A stretch of 35,723 nucleotides of DNA from a bacterium BMS3Abin08 (GCA_002897935.1 BDTA01000072.1:1-35723); one strand, 5' to 3'. Counted from the first letter of the stretch, positions 10,801 to 19,473 are shown. Notes: generated by a model from the letters alone, not told the origin. Made by a program: numbers and translations.

Positions 10801-11923
10801 AGAGGGGGCAAAGGTAACTATCGGACAGAAGCTTGTGGAGTGGGATCCGTATTCAGTGCCCATCCTTACAGAGATTGGTGGAAAGATTGCACTGGGAGAT
10901 ATTACCGAAGGTGTGACGGTTAAGGAAGAGGTGGATGAGGTTACCGGATTGAGCCAGAAGGTCATCATTGACTACCCGCCGAACATGAGGCCGAGGATCT
11001 CTATTAAAGATGAGAGGGGAAAGGCAACATTAAGGATTCCCGGCACCAAACATCTGGCGAGGTACCAGTTACCCTCCGGTGCGCATATCCTCGTTGAAAA
11101 GGGTGATATTGTTGCTCCCGGTGATATCCTTGCAAAGATACCAAGGGAAACTACAAAGACAAAGGATATTACCGGAGGCCTCCCGCGTGTTGCTGAACTC
11201 TTTGAGGCAAGAAAGCCGAAGGAGCATGCGGTAGTCTCTGAGATCGACGGCATTGTGGAGTTCAGGAGTGCACCGAAGGGTCAGCGTGCCGTGGTGGTTA
11301 AGGCGGGAGACGCCGAGAAGGAGTATGTGATCCCGAAAGGGAAGCATGTTACGGTCCATGAGGGCGACTGGGTAAGGGCAGGTGAGGCCCTTATGGACGG
11401 TGCGGTGAACCCCCACAGCATTCTCGATATACTTGGTCCGAATGAGCTTCAGAGTTACCTTGTGGACGAAGTTCAGAAGGTTTACAGGCTCCAGGGTGTT
11501 AGTATCAATGACAAGCATATAGAGATTATAGTGCGCCAGATGATGAGGAAGATCAAGATTGAGGACCCGGGGGATACACACTTCCTGATCGGTGATCAGA
11601 TAGAGAGGCTCGATTTTATCGAAGAGAACGAGCGGGTTCGCTCCAATGGCGGAAAACCTGCAACGGGTAAGCCGATGCTGCTTGGTATAACAAAGGCCTC
11701 CTTGTCGACTTATAGCTGGGTATCCGCCGCTTCCTTCCAGGAGACCACAAGGGTGCTTACAGAGGCAGCGCTTGAGGGTAAGGTTGATGGACTCAGGGGG
11801 CTCAAGGAGAATGTTATTATGGGAAGGGTCATACCGGCAGGAACGGGAATGTACCGTGATACCTTTGTTAAAAGGGAAACAATGAAGTTGTTTAATGATC
11901 AAGAAGAGCAGCAGGACGAGTAG
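7820..11923 (+). CDS. rpoC: DNA-directed RNA polymerase subunit beta-prime
   Basis: A 1367-residue protein with a TTG start preceded by AAGGAAGGGAG; the N-terminus is [20 protein letters not shown]. The N-terminal zinc ligands are C70, C72, C85 and C88, spaced as in E. coli. The catalytic loop [12 protein letters not shown] carries the three Mg-binding Asp residues (near 9196-9231). The second zinc site (C of CGTRDG, then [11 protein letters not shown]) is near 10220-10480. The trigger-loop/bridge-helix region is intact. No insertion or break is seen. It is the end of the ribosomal/RNA polymerase block. Confidence 0.99.
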   Translation: MEEIYALFQKPKNSRDFDAIRVKVASPEKIREWSYGEVKKPETINYRTFKPERDGLFCAKIFGPVKDWECLCGKYKRMKHRGVVCDKCGVEVIQSRVRRERLGHIELATQVAHIWFLKGVPSRIGTLLDMTMRHLEKVLYFESYIVIDPEDTPLKEKQLLSEEEYKKMTAEYGSSFKAGMGAEAIRELLREVDLEALAVELKTKIQESSSLGQKRKLTKRLKVVESFRKSGNKPDWMIMDVIPVLPPELRPLVHLDGGRFATSDLNDLYRRVINRNNRLKRLMDLKAPGVIIKNEKRMLQEAVDALFDNTKRTKAMKTSTKRPLKSLSDMIKGKQGRFRQNLLGKRVDYSGRSVIVVGPDLKLHQCGLPKVMALELFKPFVFNKLEDKGYVTTIKHAKKMVELETDEVWDALEEVIKEHPVLLNRAPTLHRLGIQAFDPVLVEGKAIKLHPLVCTAYNADFDGDQMAVHIPLSIEAQVEARVLMMSVNNLLSPANGKPIVFPTQDMVLGIYFLTKMRDGVKGEGMLFADAEEVRAIYDSGAVSEHAKIRVRLGGELVDTTVGRVLFSEILPEGVPFSFINRELSKKDIQNLVDFCYKKIGRREAVTFLDNLERLGFAYATRSGISICIEDMHIPSSKAKIIKAAEQQVLEVYKQYSDGLITQGERYNKVIDIWANVTELVAEEMMKELGAEGGEEFPEEELKERRSFNSVFMMADSGARGSAAQIRQLAGMRGLMAKPSGEIIETPITANFREGLSPLQYFISTHGARKGLADTALKTANAGYLTRRLVDVAQDVIITEVDCGTRDGIVVNALIEGGEIIQGLDERILGRTSSDTIKDSITGEKIVGAGEEINEELANRIVEAGIDKVKIRSVLTCRTKFGVCATCYGRDLARGNHIEIGESVGIIAAQSIGEPGTQLTMRTFHIGGTATKAVEQAVLEAKSSGKVKFVEINAVRNRAGVLVVLNRNARIAIVDKDGREKEKYNLVYGAQILVEEGAKVTIGQKLVEWDPYSVPILTEIGGKIALGDITEGVTVKEEVDEVTGLSQKVIIDYPPNMRPRISIKDERGKATLRIPGTKHLARYQLPSGAHILVEKGDIVAPGDILAKIPRETTKTKDITGGLPRVAELFEARKPKEHAVVSEIDGIVEFRSAPKGQRAVVVKAGDAEKEYVIPKGKHVTVHEGDWVRAGEALMDGAVNPHSILDILGPNELQSYLVDEVQKVYRLQGVSINDKHIEIIVRQMMRKIKIEDPGDTHFLIGDQIERLDFIEENERVRSNGGKPATGKPMLLGITKASLSTYSWVSAASFQETTRVLTEAALEGKVDGLRGLKENVIMGRVIPAGTGMYRDTFVKRETMKLFNDQEEQQDE

Positions 11924-11927
11924 GTTT

Positions 11928-11954
11928 TCTCTGAAGTATGCGGGGTTTCAGAGA
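11928..11954 (+). terminator. Hairpin after rpoC
   Basis: TCTCTGAA (11928-11935) pairs perfectly with TTCAGAGA (11947-11954) around an 11-base loop, and CTCTTTTCC follows shortly after. It begins five bases past the rpoC stop. The U-tract is short and interrupted, so termination may be partial, with read-through into the YjbQ gene. Confidence 0.5.
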
Positions 11955-12003
11955 GGTCTCTTTTCCTGGTGTGCAGATGCAGGAGTAACCGCAACCTGTT
12001 TAG

Positions 12004-12441
12004 ATGAAGGGGGAGGAGGTCTTGACGGTCTTTTCTGATAAGATCCTCTTATCTACCGGAGGGTTCTGTGACGTTATCGATATAACCGACGGTGTAACCG
12101 ATGTCCTCAAGAGATCCGGGGTAAGAGATGGGCTGCTTACCGTGTTCTGCCCAGGTTCCACAGGGGCTGTAACGACCATCGAGTATGAGGCCGGTGTCAT
12201 CGAGGACCTCCGGAAGGCACTGGAGATGATCGTCCCCTCGGATATGCCTTATGAGCATAACAAGAGGTGGGGTGACGGGAACGGTTTCTCCCATGTCCGT
12301 GCCGCCCTGATGAAGCCCTCACTCACGGTCCCCGTACATAAAGGACGGCCTGTCCTCGGAACCTGGCAGCAGATAGTCTTTTTGGACTTTGATAACAGGG
12401 GAAGAAGGCGGGAGTTGTTTGTTCAGGCTATCGGTGAGTAA
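12004..12441 (+). CDS. YjbQ/UPF0047 family protein (paralogue 1)
   Basis: A 145-residue single-domain protein. The family trait seen is the C-terminal strand pair around GTWQQIVFLDFDNRGRRREL, with a HxxxxWxDGNxxxHVRAALMKPS segment before it. Members have been linked to thiamine-phosphate-synthase-like activity, but the physiological role is unsettled. A second paralogue is at 33077; the usual PHTTA motif there is PGSTGA here, so the two are not recent copies. An AAGGGGGAGGAGG run inside the first codons suggests that the TTG at 12022 may be the real start, six residues shorter. It follows rpoC by 80 bases and is convergent with the kinase gene. Confidence 0.85.
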   Translation: MKGEEVLTVFSDKILLSTGGFCDVIDITDGVTDVLKRSGVRDGLLTVFCPGSTGAVTTIEYEAGVIEDLRKALEMIVPSDMPYEHNKRWGDGNGFSHVRAALMKPSLTVPVHKGRPVLGTWQQIVFLDFDNRGRRRELFVQAIGE

Positions 12442-12451
12442 CGGGAACGGG

Positions 12452-13783
12452 TTACCCTGTCTGGATTCTCACCGTTGTGCCGATGTTTTTTTTGCTCTCG
12501 ATCTGCATCTTCCAGCCGTGTGCACGCACAAGGTGTTTGACGATGGCAAGGCCGAGGCCTGTGCCTCCAATCTCCCTTGACCTTGAGCTGTCGACCCTGA
12601 AGAAGCGTTCGCCAAGGCGTGGCAGGAACTTCTCCGGGATCCCGACCCCTGTATCCTTCACCGATAAAACCACTGCCCCGCTGTCGAGAATGGTTGTGCC
12701 TATCTCCACATAGCCTCTTTCAGTGAACTTGATTGAATTGTCAACGATATTGAGGAGAATCCCCGTCAGCCTGTCGCTGTCAGCTTCAATTAGCGTCCTC
12801 TTCCCTCCGGTAACCTTCCTTAACTCAAGCCCCTTTTTCTCGGCATTACCCCTTAGTGTTTCGATTACATAGTCAATGACGTCGGCAGTGTCTATCTCTT
12901 TTATATTCAATTTCCCGGAGCCAAGTTCAATTGCCGACAGGGTCAGAAGGTCATCGACAAGCCTGTTGAGGCGTTCGCTGTGAGTCCTGATTTTTTCCAG
13001 GAATTTCTCTGCATGATCCTTGTCGTCCAGCGCGCCATCGAGCAGTGTCTCGGCAAAACCCTGGATAGCCGTTACAGGTGTCTTGATCTCATGTGAGACA
13101 TTTGCAACGAAATCTCTTCTCATCTCCTCGAGTTTCTTCATCTTAGTGGAGTCATGAAGGATCGCAACAAAGCCCGAAAGACTGTTGTTTTCGTAAGAGA
13201 GGGGTGAAATCCTTACCGTAAAAAATCTTGGCTCCGGCAGTTCCAGCCATAATTCCCCGACAGTGGGGGAGAGGCTCTGTTTAACCGTATCCATTAAGGA
13301 GAACAGATCAGGATGACGAATTACTTCGAAGATGGGACGGCCGGCGAAAGCCACATCCCCAAAGAGCGACTTGAATGCATCATTGGTGAGTTCAATGACG
13401 CCGTCCTTTCTTATTATCAGTAATGCATCGGGAACGCTTCTTAATATGAATCTCAGGTATGCCTTCTCTTCCTCATATGCGCTGATCCGCTGTTGAAGAG
13501 ACTCGGTCATTGTGTTTAAGCTTCTCGCAATCCCGGCAAAATCATCACTGAACGGGAGGTATATCCTTCTCTGAAAGTCCCCATCGGTAATGCCTCCGGA
13601 TAATCCGACAAGTGCGCTTAAAAAGCGTTTACTTCCGACCGCATCACGGAGATGTATCAGTCCGGCAATAAGCAAGAGTGCAGCGATCGTTAAAGAGACA
13701 TAGAGGGATACGTTAAATGCAATTAAAACAGCGATAACGGATGCATACAGTATTACGAACCACTTGAGAGTCCTCATTTTCAT
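12452..13783 (-). CDS. PhoR-like sensor histidine kinase
   Basis: A 443-residue inner-membrane kinase. Two adjacent hydrophobic segments (about residues 8-27 and 29-45) form a hairpin with almost no periplasmic loop. A HAMP-like linker follows (about 55-105), then a PAS domain (about 107-215). The HisKA box FVANVSHEIKTPVTAIQGFA has the phospho-acceptor His231. The ATPase domain shows the N box (N345, N349), DTGVGIPE (377-384) and GGTGLGLAIV. Its start overlaps the end of the response-regulator gene by four bases, so they are partners. No pst or phoU genes are here to confirm that phosphate is the signal. Confidence 0.93.
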   Translation of the reverse strand: MKMRTLKWFVILYASVIAVLIAFNVSLYVSLTIAALLLIAGLIHLRDAVGSKRFLSALVGLSGGITDGDFQRRIYLPFSDDFAGIARSLNTMTESLQQRISAYEEEKAYLRFILRSVPDALLIIRKDGVIELTNDAFKSLFGDVAFAGRPIFEVIRHPDLFSLMDTVKQSLSPTVGELWLELPEPRFFTVRISPLSYENNSLSGFVAILHDSTKMKKLEEMRRDFVANVSHEIKTPVTAIQGFAETLLDGALDDKDHAEKFLEKIRTHSERLNRLVDDLLTLSAIELGSGKLNIKEIDTADVIDYVIETLRGNAEKKGLELRKVTGGKRTLIEADSDRLTGILLNIVDNSIKFTERGYVEIGTTILDSGAVVLSVKDTGVGIPEKFLPRLGERFFRVDSSRSREIGGTGLGLAIVKHLVRAHGWKMQIESKKNIGTTVRIQTG

Positions 13784-14478
13784 AATTCACCATTGAAGTA
13801 GTACCCGATGCCCCTCCTTGTCTTTATATACACGGGATTGGAGGGGTCGTCCTCGATCTGGGCCCGCAATCTTCGTATATGCACATCTACGGTGCGGGGC
13901 TCTACGAATGCCTCTCCCTTCCATGCAGCGTCAAGGAGCATATCACGGCTGAAAACCCTTCCCTTCCTCTCAGCGAGGTAGAGGAGAAGCCGGAACTCTG
14001 TTGCACTTAACCTTATCTGACGACCCTGCTTCAGCACCTGGTATGTATGGAGATCAATCTCCAGATCCCCCATCCTGATTTTAGGTGTATCTTCGGGGGG
14101 TTTGCCCGACGACCTCCTCAGCACGGCCTTTACCCTTGCCACCAGTTCTCTCGGGCTGAAGGGTTTTGTGATGTAGTCATCCGCCCCTAACTCAAGTCCC
14201 AGCACTTTATCAAGCTCTTCACCCCTGGCGGTCAGCATGATTATCGGCACAGAGGAAGTCGCTTCAGAAGACTTGAGGATGCGGCAGAGATCCATCCCCT
14301 GGATGCCGGGGAGCATGAGGTCAAGGATGGCGAGGTCATAACGGCCGTTGCGGAGGGCATTTAGTGCGTCCTCTCCGTTTATGAAAGTCCTTACATCAAA
14401 GCCTTCCTTTTTCAGGTTGTAAGCGACCAGTTCAAGGATGTCCTCCTCGTCGTCTATTACGGCTATCGATGCCTGCAC
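13780..14478 (-). CDS. PhoB/OmpR-family response regulator
   Basis: I start at the GTG giving VQASIAVIDDEED (232 residues, the family length), with a G-run just upstream; the ORF is open 31 codons further but that part has no homology-like content. The receiver domain has acidic residues D9/D10, the phospho-acceptor Asp53 (LAILDLMLPG) and the Lys of ITKPFSP. The winged-helix C-terminal domain includes LSATEFRLLLYLAERKGRVF, RTVDVHIRRLRAQIE and TRRGIGYYF. It is the first gene of a two-gene operon with the kinase. Confidence 0.95.
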   Translation of the reverse strand: MQASIAVIDDEEDILELVAYNLKKEGFDVRTFINGEDALNALRNGRYDLAILDLMLPGIQGMDLCRILKSSEATSSVPIIMLTARGEELDKVLGLELGADDYITKPFSPRELVARVKAVLRRSSGKPPEDTPKIRMGDLEIDLHTYQVLKQGRQIRLSATEFRLLLYLAERKGRVFSRDMLLDAAWKGEAFVEPRTVDVHIRRLRAQIEDDPSNPVYIKTRRGIGYYFNGEL

Positions 14479-14585
14479 GTAGCCCCCCTGCCTGTTTTGA
14501 ATAACATCTGTAGAGTAGTAATCCTTCCCTTGGGCTTTGATGCCGATTAAAGGTAATTGAACCGGCATCAAAGCCTTCTATTTAG

Positions 14586-14809
14586 AGTCCGCATATAAAG
14601 TCGAACAGTTGTCGTTATTCCGTCATTCCGGCTTGTCCGGAATCTGTGTTTAAGAAGGATTCCCGACTCCCGAATGCGTTCGGGATTGCGGGAATGACAA
14701 ATGACTGTCAAGCTCTCCGACCAAAGGTCGGAGCTTGCTAATGCAAGGAAATTTTGATTACATTCCTTGCATTCGGCAAGGTGCATTGTAATTTATACAC
14801 AGACTTTAT
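14586..14809. repeat. Palindromic element A1, interrupted by a nested repeat
   Basis: The core runs from GTCATTCCGGCTTGTCCGG (14622-14640) to CGGGAATGACA (14689-14699). The outer ends, a TATAAAGTCG-type left end and TTTATACACAGACT on the right, match the intact copy A2 at 29748-29879. Between ACTGT (14704-14708) and TTTATACACAGACT (from 14792) about 83 bases are inserted; that insert is repeat B1. No transposase ORF is present, so it resembles a non-autonomous MITE or REP-type element. Confidence 0.8.
14709..14791. repeat. Repeat B1, nested inside element A1
   Basis: The segment begins CAAGCTCTCCGACCAAAGG and ends GGCAAGGTGCATTGTAA. It contains a strong hairpin: AAGCTCTCCGACC pairs with GGTCGGAGCTT, apart from a few loop bases. 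The same start and end motifs recur at 15029-15077 and 21823-21868. Confidence 0.75.
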
Positions 14810-14839
14810 TGGGCGGCTGTTTGCAAACTAAACTACAGT

Positions 14840-14918
14840 GCCATCCTGAACTTGTTTCAGGGTCTCAAAACCATTAATATTTAGATATCCCGAGCTTAGT
14901 TCGGGATTCAGAATGACA
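14840..14918. repeat. Diverged TCATTCC-family palindromic element
   Basis: The ends are imperfect inverted repeats: TGCCATCCTGAA on the left and TTCAGAATGACA on the right. Inside are the arms CCTGAACTTGTTTCAGG and CCCGAGCTTAGTTCGGG, each a small hairpin. It has the same general plan as the A elements but a different interior. Confidence 0.55.
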
Positions 14919-15028
14919 AAAACGGCTTTATGAACAGACTCCATTTAATATTATAACTTAATCACCCCTGTCCTTTCTTCCGCAAGTCGCCGGCAGCGAA
15001 TGCCGGTTGGATGCAGATAGCGCCATTG

Positions 15029-15077
15029 TCAGGCTCTCCGACCAAAGGTCGTGACTTTCGGCAAGGTGCATTGTAAA
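15029..15077. repeat. Repeat B2
   Basis: A shorter copy of the B repeat: GCTCTCCGACCAAAGGTCG (15033-15051) followed by CGGCAAGGTGCATTGTAA. The right half of the hairpin seen in B1 is degraded. It lies next to the mutS2 terminator. Confidence 0.7.
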
Positions 15078-15078
15078 A

Positions 15079-15094
15079 GCCGGGGAGCCCCGGC
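15079..15094 (-). terminator. Rho-independent terminator of mutS2
   Basis: GCCGGGG and CCCCGGC form a perfect inverted repeat separated by two bases. Read on the - strand, TTTTA follows directly. It is 34 bases past the mutS2 stop, a convincing intrinsic terminator. Confidence 0.75.
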
Positions 15095-15128
15095 AAGGAG
15101 GGGAGGGGTGATAAATGCACTGGTGATA

Positions 15129-17534
15129 TCAGAAACGCACTATGGTTACGGCGTCACCACCCTCCTCTTCAACTCCTCTGTGGAAGTCCTTTACGAGGGG
15201 ATGTGATTTGAGGTGATCCCGGATGGCCCTGGAGAGGCTGCCCGTTCCTATGCCGTGTATGATCTTCACGGACGGCACCCCGATGATAGAGGCGTCATTG
15301 AGGTACCTCTCAAGGGTTGATATGGCAGGATCCACCCTCTTCCCTATGAGGTTAAGTTCCGGAGGTATCTCTCTCTCTGGGAAGAAATCTGCGGGCCTTG
15401 TTTTCGTCTGCGCTGAAGAGCCGTCTGTGTGGACGGCCTGTTCTTCTCCTGCCTCGTGTTTCCCGGTTGCAGAGAGTGCATCCACGGCCACTTCTATCTC
15501 ATGTGCGCCGGTCTTTACCCTGCATCTTTTGCTCTTTCTGTTGACCGACTGGATGATGCCGCTGATACCAAAGGTGTCAATATAAACCTTCATCCCTTCT
15601 TCTATCTCATTCAGCGGGATGGGCTCCTTCCGGGAAAGGGGGGCCTGTCTCTTCTTGATCTCAAGGAGCCTGGTGTCGATCTCTTTCAGTGCGCCTGATT
15701 TTTTTTCAGCGGCGTTGTCCTTAAGCATCTTCAAGATATTCCTTGCCTGTGTTTTTGTCCTTCTCAGGAGCCCGTCTGCGTCTTTAAGGGCCTTAAGCCT
15801 TATCTCCTTCCTCATCTCCCTGATGCGGGATATTTCCTCTGTCAGGGAGTCACGGAGGTTCAGGATCTCCTTTTTAATGATGCCTGTTTCCATCAGTTCT
15901 GCTTTTAGCCGGGCCTTCCCCTCTCTCAGCTCTTCCATGAGTGCCTCCATGCTCAACCCCTCATCTTTCAAAAAATTCCGAGCGTCAGTGATGATATCCG
16001 GGGGCATGCCATATCTCCGGGCTATCTCAAAGGCATGGGACCTGCCGGGCTCGCCGATTTTAAGTCTGTAAGAGGGTTTGTATATCGCAGCCCCTTCCGT
16101 CTGTATCTCGGTCATCTCCATTGCACCGTTTACAATGCCCTCCTCAGCGTGGGCAAAGGCCTTAAGGATACCGAGATGTGTGGATACAACGGTCAGGACC
16201 CTTTTCTCCCTGAGCCTTTTAAGGATCGCGCATGCAATCGCCCCCCCTTCTTCGGGATCGGTTCCTGTTCCGAGCTCATCTATGATTACGAGTGTATTGC
16301 CCGTGCTTACGTTCAGGATATCGGAAATCCTGAGAATGTGGGCTGAGAATGTGGAGAGGTTCTCTTCTATGGACTGTTCGTCACCTATGTCGGCAAGTAT
16401 ACTGTTTAGTATCGGGAGTGATGTCCCTGAGTTTGCAGGAACATGCATTCCGGTAAGGGCCATGAGGCTCAGTATTCCCACCGTCTTGAGGGTAAGTGTC
16501 TTGCCTCCCGTATTGGACCCGGTTATAACCATGCAGGTGTTTTCCCTTCCGAGTTCGAAGTCAAGGGGTACGAGTTCCTCCCCGCGGTCTGCCTTTCTGA
16601 GGGCCTGCCATAGAAGGGGATGTCTTCCCTGTATAATCTTTACATAACCCCTGGTGTTTATTTCGGGAGGTGACATGTCCATTGAGTCGGCAAAGCCGGA
16701 CATGGCAAAGAGCACGTCTGCATAAATAACCGTTTCATAGTCTCTCTGAATCTCATCGAGTGAAGACCTCAGCATGCCGGTCAGGGACCTGAGTATCCTT
16801 AGTTCTTCAACCTTCTCCTCTGCCCTGTATGATTCAAGCTCGTTACCAACCTGCTGTATCTCGTAGGGTTCAACAAAAAGGGTCTCACCGGTGTTTGAGA
16901 TGTCATGAACCACACCCGGAATATGTCCCTTTGAGTCCCTCTTGACGGGTATTACCCACCTGCCGTTCCTCTCGGTCAGGAAGAAGTCCCGGATGTGGGG
17001 AGAGAGTGCCTTTGTCTTTAACAGATCCTCGAGCCTTGATTTTATTTTCCTGTAGAGGGATTTCATTTTCCCTCTTATCTCCTTGAGTTCAGGGGATGCC
17101 TGATCAAGGATGTGTCCCTCCCTGTCAATCGCCCCGAGGATCGTCTTCTTTATCCCGGGATGTGCCCTGATCTGCCCGAGGAGACCGTTAAGGGCGGGGA
17201 GTGAGATGGATTCATTTAATTCCCTCAGGTTTATTGCCGATGAGAGAAAGGGCAGAAAGGCCCGTAGCTCCATGGGTTCAAGGCCTGAATCCGAGGGGAC
17301 GATCCTCTTCAACAGGGAAGAGAGGTCCTCGAAGTGCTCAACCCCTGATGATAAACCCTCTGAGAGCAGCCTCCGGCACTCAGATATGAGGTCTATGTTT
17401 TTTGAGATCTCAACGTAGTCGGAAACGGGGTGTTTCTGAAATACTTCCCTCCTGCCCGGAGCTGTGACGGCAAAGGAGGATGCCATCCTCAGGACCTTGT
17501 CGTACTCCAGTACCTCGATGGTATGCTTATCCAT
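15129..17534 (-). CDS. mutS2: Endonuclease MutS2
   Basis: An 801-residue protein. The MutS-type ATPase has Walker A GSNTGGKT (residues 339-346) and Walker B with the ABC signature region (VIIDELGTGTDPEEGGAIAC). A long coiled-coil region follows (about 500-640). The C-terminal Smr domain (about 725-801) contains LNLIGKRVDPA and the HGIGTGSL motif. No mismatch-recognition domain I is present, which distinguishes MutS2 from MutS1. Known MutS2 proteins act on branched DNA or collided ribosomes. It stands alone between two repeat-filled gaps and has its own terminator. Confidence 0.96.
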   Translation of the reverse strand: MDKHTIEVLEYDKVLRMASSFAVTAPGRREVFQKHPVSDYVEISKNIDLISECRRLLSEGLSSGVEHFEDLSSLLKRIVPSDSGLEPMELRAFLPFLSSAINLRELNESISLPALNGLLGQIRAHPGIKKTILGAIDREGHILDQASPELKEIRGKMKSLYRKIKSRLEDLLKTKALSPHIRDFFLTERNGRWVIPVKRDSKGHIPGVVHDISNTGETLFVEPYEIQQVGNELESYRAEEKVEELRILRSLTGMLRSSLDEIQRDYETVIYADVLFAMSGFADSMDMSPPEINTRGYVKIIQGRHPLLWQALRKADRGEELVPLDFELGRENTCMVITGSNTGGKTLTLKTVGILSLMALTGMHVPANSGTSLPILNSILADIGDEQSIEENLSTFSAHILRISDILNVSTGNTLVIIDELGTGTDPEEGGAIACAILKRLREKRVLTVVSTHLGILKAFAHAEEGIVNGAMEMTEIQTEGAAIYKPSYRLKIGEPGRSHAFEIARRYGMPPDIITDARNFLKDEGLSMEALMEELREGKARLKAELMETGIIKKEILNLRDSLTEEISRIREMRKEIRLKALKDADGLLRRTKTQARNILKMLKDNAAEKKSGALKEIDTRLLEIKKRQAPLSRKEPIPLNEIEEGMKVYIDTFGISGIIQSVNRKSKRCRVKTGAHEIEVAVDALSATGKHEAGEEQAVHTDGSSAQTKTRPADFFPEREIPPELNLIGKRVDPAISTLERYLNDASIIGVPSVKIIHGIGTGSLSRAIRDHLKSHPLVKDFHRGVEEEGGDAVTIVRF

Positions 17535-17600
17535 GGAGGCTGTATGAGTGGTTCATTTTCTGAATCGAGCTGTTTTTATTCATAAATGGACCCGGGATCG

Positions 17601-17724
17601 ATAGTGTCGCGTCAACTCTCAATTGTCATTCCGGCTTGTCCGGAATCCAAGAGGAGTATGATTCCCGACGCAGCGGGAATGACAATTCGAACAGCCCGAC
17701 ATTACAAAGTTGACACGACACTAT
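17601..17724. repeat. Palindromic element with 17-bp terminal inverted repeats
   Basis: The left end ATAGTGTCGCGTCAACT (17601-17617) and right end AGTTGACACGACACTAT (17708-17724) match in 16 of 17 positions. Inside is the common core: TTGTCATTCCGGCTTGTCC to CGGGAATGACAA (17622-17685). No ORF is inside. It lies between mutS2 and tmk and looks like a MITE built on the same core as the A elements but with different ends. Confidence 0.8.
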
Positions 17725-17772
17725 ATTAAGGATTTCAAAAACAGTTAAATGCTTGATGGCGTCGTAAAAACA

Positions 17773-18402
17773 TTAACCGGCATTGTCGAGATATGATTCA
17801 ATGATAACCCTGATCTCTTCCCAGACTGAATCGAGGGGCTGTAAGGCATCAATCACCCTTATCCTGTCAGGTTCTTGCTCTGCAATCCTCAGATACCCAT
17901 TCCTTACACGTTCATGAAAGGCGATCTCTTCCATCTCGAACCGGTCGGACTTGTTGATGAGCACATTTCTTCCAAGCCCTGTCCTGACGTCAAGATCAAG
18001 GACAAAGGTCAGGTCTGGTTTTACGCCGTCCCTTGCTATCCGGTCAAGGTCATTTAACATATCAATATCTATACCCCTTCCAAAGCCCTGGTATGCGATG
18101 GTTGAGTCGCTGAACCTGTCACATATAATAATATCACCACGTTTAAGTGCAGGTGATATTACCTTCCGAACATGCTCCGAGCGGTCGGCAAAATATAACA
18201 GGAGTTCGGTAACAGGGTGGATCCCCGAGTTTTCAGGGTCAAGGAGAAGCCGTCTGATCTCCCTGCCTATCTCCGTGCCACCGGGCTCGCGTGTCAATAT
18301 TGCATTATGTCCCTCTCCGTTAAGGTGCTCGGAGATCCTTTTGGCTATGGTCGTCTTACCTGAACCCTCAATTCCCTCAAAGGTGACAAACAGCCCCTTC
18401 AT
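17773..18402 (-). CDS. tmk: Thymidylate kinase
   Basis: A 209-residue P-loop kinase that makes dTDP from dTMP. Walker A is GIEGSGKT (residues 10-17), followed by the TREPGGTEIG motif (38-47) and DRFSDSTIAYQGFGRGID (95-112), the DR(Y/F/H) nucleotide-binding signature. Length is standard. Its ATG overlaps the end of the upstream MetE-like gene by four bases, so the two are likely translationally coupled. Confidence 0.96.
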   Translation of the reverse strand: MKGLFVTFEGIEGSGKTTIAKRISEHLNGEGHNAILTREPGGTEIGREIRRLLLDPENSGIHPVTELLLYFADRSEHVRKVISPALKRGDIIICDRFSDSTIAYQGFGRGIDIDMLNDLDRIARDGVKPDLTFVLDLDVRTGLGRNVLINKSDRFEMEEIAFHERVRNGYLRIAEQEPDRIRVIDALQPLDSVWEEIRVIIESYLDNAG

Positions 18403-19403
18403 CGAGTCATGTCCTCACTTAAGGACTTGAGGAGGGAAAATACCTTTTCCGCCTCTTCCGGACTTCTGCTCCCGGCCCCGCACGATGGTGTGAGTATAAC
18501 CTGCTGTGGGAGGTTGTCAATTCCGGTTTTTTCCGACATCAAGAGGACCTGTGATTTAATTGTCTCCTCCAGCGCGTTCAGGCTGATATCCCGGATAGCA
18601 TCGGTCGTTGGTACTATCCCCCAGGCAAGTTCCCCTCCCTTTGAAATAAAATCTCTGATCTCCCTTCCATAAATACTCAGTGAATCAAAGTAATCATAGG
18701 CATCGAAATTGATTATATCAACCCCTGTTCCGATAACCATAGACCAGTCGGCCTTTCCGCAACAGTGAATGCCTGAAATACCGCCGGCAGAACTTATTGA
18801 TGAAACGGTGTCTCTCAGGAGCCTTTTTACCTCGTCCTCTTCTACGCCCAGGTAACTGCTGCTCCCTATAGCCGTTAGTATGGGCTCGTCGATGAAGATA
18901 ATAACCCTCTCGGCATACAGGGAGAGGGTTTTTATCTGCCACTCAGCCTTTTTCCGGAGCAGGATGGAGCCGATCTCCCTTAGTTCTTCATTGAAGAAAA
19001 CAGGCCGTCCGTCAGGGGTCTTAAGGCCGAGTGTGAACGTCAGAGGCCCTGTGATCTGCCCTTTCAGAAGAGGAAATTTCTTATCCTGAATGTGTTCAAC
19101 AAAGCTGTAAAACCCCCTGGCAAACTCACGGAACAAGGGGAATTGCTCTCCGGATGAGGTTGATTCGTAGAACCTGTTCAGTGAAGACTGATCAGGATCC
19201 GCAACGATAACGTGCTTTTCATCATCTATCATTATGCCGGGGAACCCCTCTGAGTACTGGGGTATCATCAGTTCCCTGAAGGAGATGGCCGGCAGTTGCG
19301 GCCAGAACGGTATATCACAGTGAGTCAGGACGAACTCCGCTGCCGCTTCCGGATCATGAAAGGGGAGGCTCCCTATGCCTGTTGTAATATAGGGCTTTAT
19401 CAT
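18399..19403 (-). CDS. Core-MetE-like (cobalamin-independent methionine synthase family) protein
   Basis: A 334-residue single-barrel protein of the UROD/MetE C-terminal superfamily, about half the size of full MetE and lacking its N-terminal barrel. Probable zinc ligands are in GIHCCGKADW (H213, C215), E173 in IIFIDEPIL and C308 in LTPSCGAGSR, the pattern of MetE. The N-terminal GIGSLPFHDPEAA is typical of the short bacterial and archaeal subfamily. The methyl donor cannot be told from sequence; known core-MetE proteins use corrinoid-linked methyl groups. It is upstream of and overlapping tmk. Confidence 0.8.
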   Translation of the reverse strand: MIKPYITTGIGSLPFHDPEAAAEFVLTHCDIPFWPQLPAISFRELMIPQYSEGFPGIMIDDEKHVIVADPDQSSLNRFYESTSSGEQFPLFREFARGFYSFVEHIQDKKFPLLKGQITGPLTFTLGLKTPDGRPVFFNEELREIGSILLRKKAEWQIKTLSLYAERVIIFIDEPILTAIGSSSYLGVEEDEVKRLLRDTVSSISSAGGISGIHCCGKADWSMVIGTGVDIINFDAYDYFDSLSIYGREIRDFISKGGELAWGIVPTTDAIRDISLNALEETIKSQVLLMSEKTGIDNLPQQVILTPSCGAGSRSPEEAEKVFSLLKSLSEDMTR

Positions 19404-19473
19404 AGTGATGGTAATAATATATTATTTATAGGGAAAGTTACAAGGGTTGGTTTTTTGAAAGGGTACGGGTATA

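Larger units (their letters stand above)
14479..15128. other. 650-base gene-free gap filled with repeats
   Basis: I see no credible gene between the response regulator and mutS2. A 72-codon ORF at 14568-14786 on - is made from repeat sequence. The gap holds palindromic element A1 (14586-14809) interrupted by repeat B1, a further TCATTCC-type element (14840-14918), repeat B2 (15029-15077), a CCGGCA/TGCCGG hairpin near 14990-15006 and the mutS2 terminator at 15079-15094. Confidence 0.8.

Noticed and set aside
12452-14478. Naming the two-component pair phoR-phoB
   Set aside because: Domains fit, but no phosphate transport genes are near and other OmpR-type systems share this architecture.
14568-14786. 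72-codon ORF on - in the repeat gap
   Set aside because: Its translation (CHSRNPERIRESGILLK type) is the product of the palindromic repeats A1 and B1; no ribosome-binding site or family resemblance.
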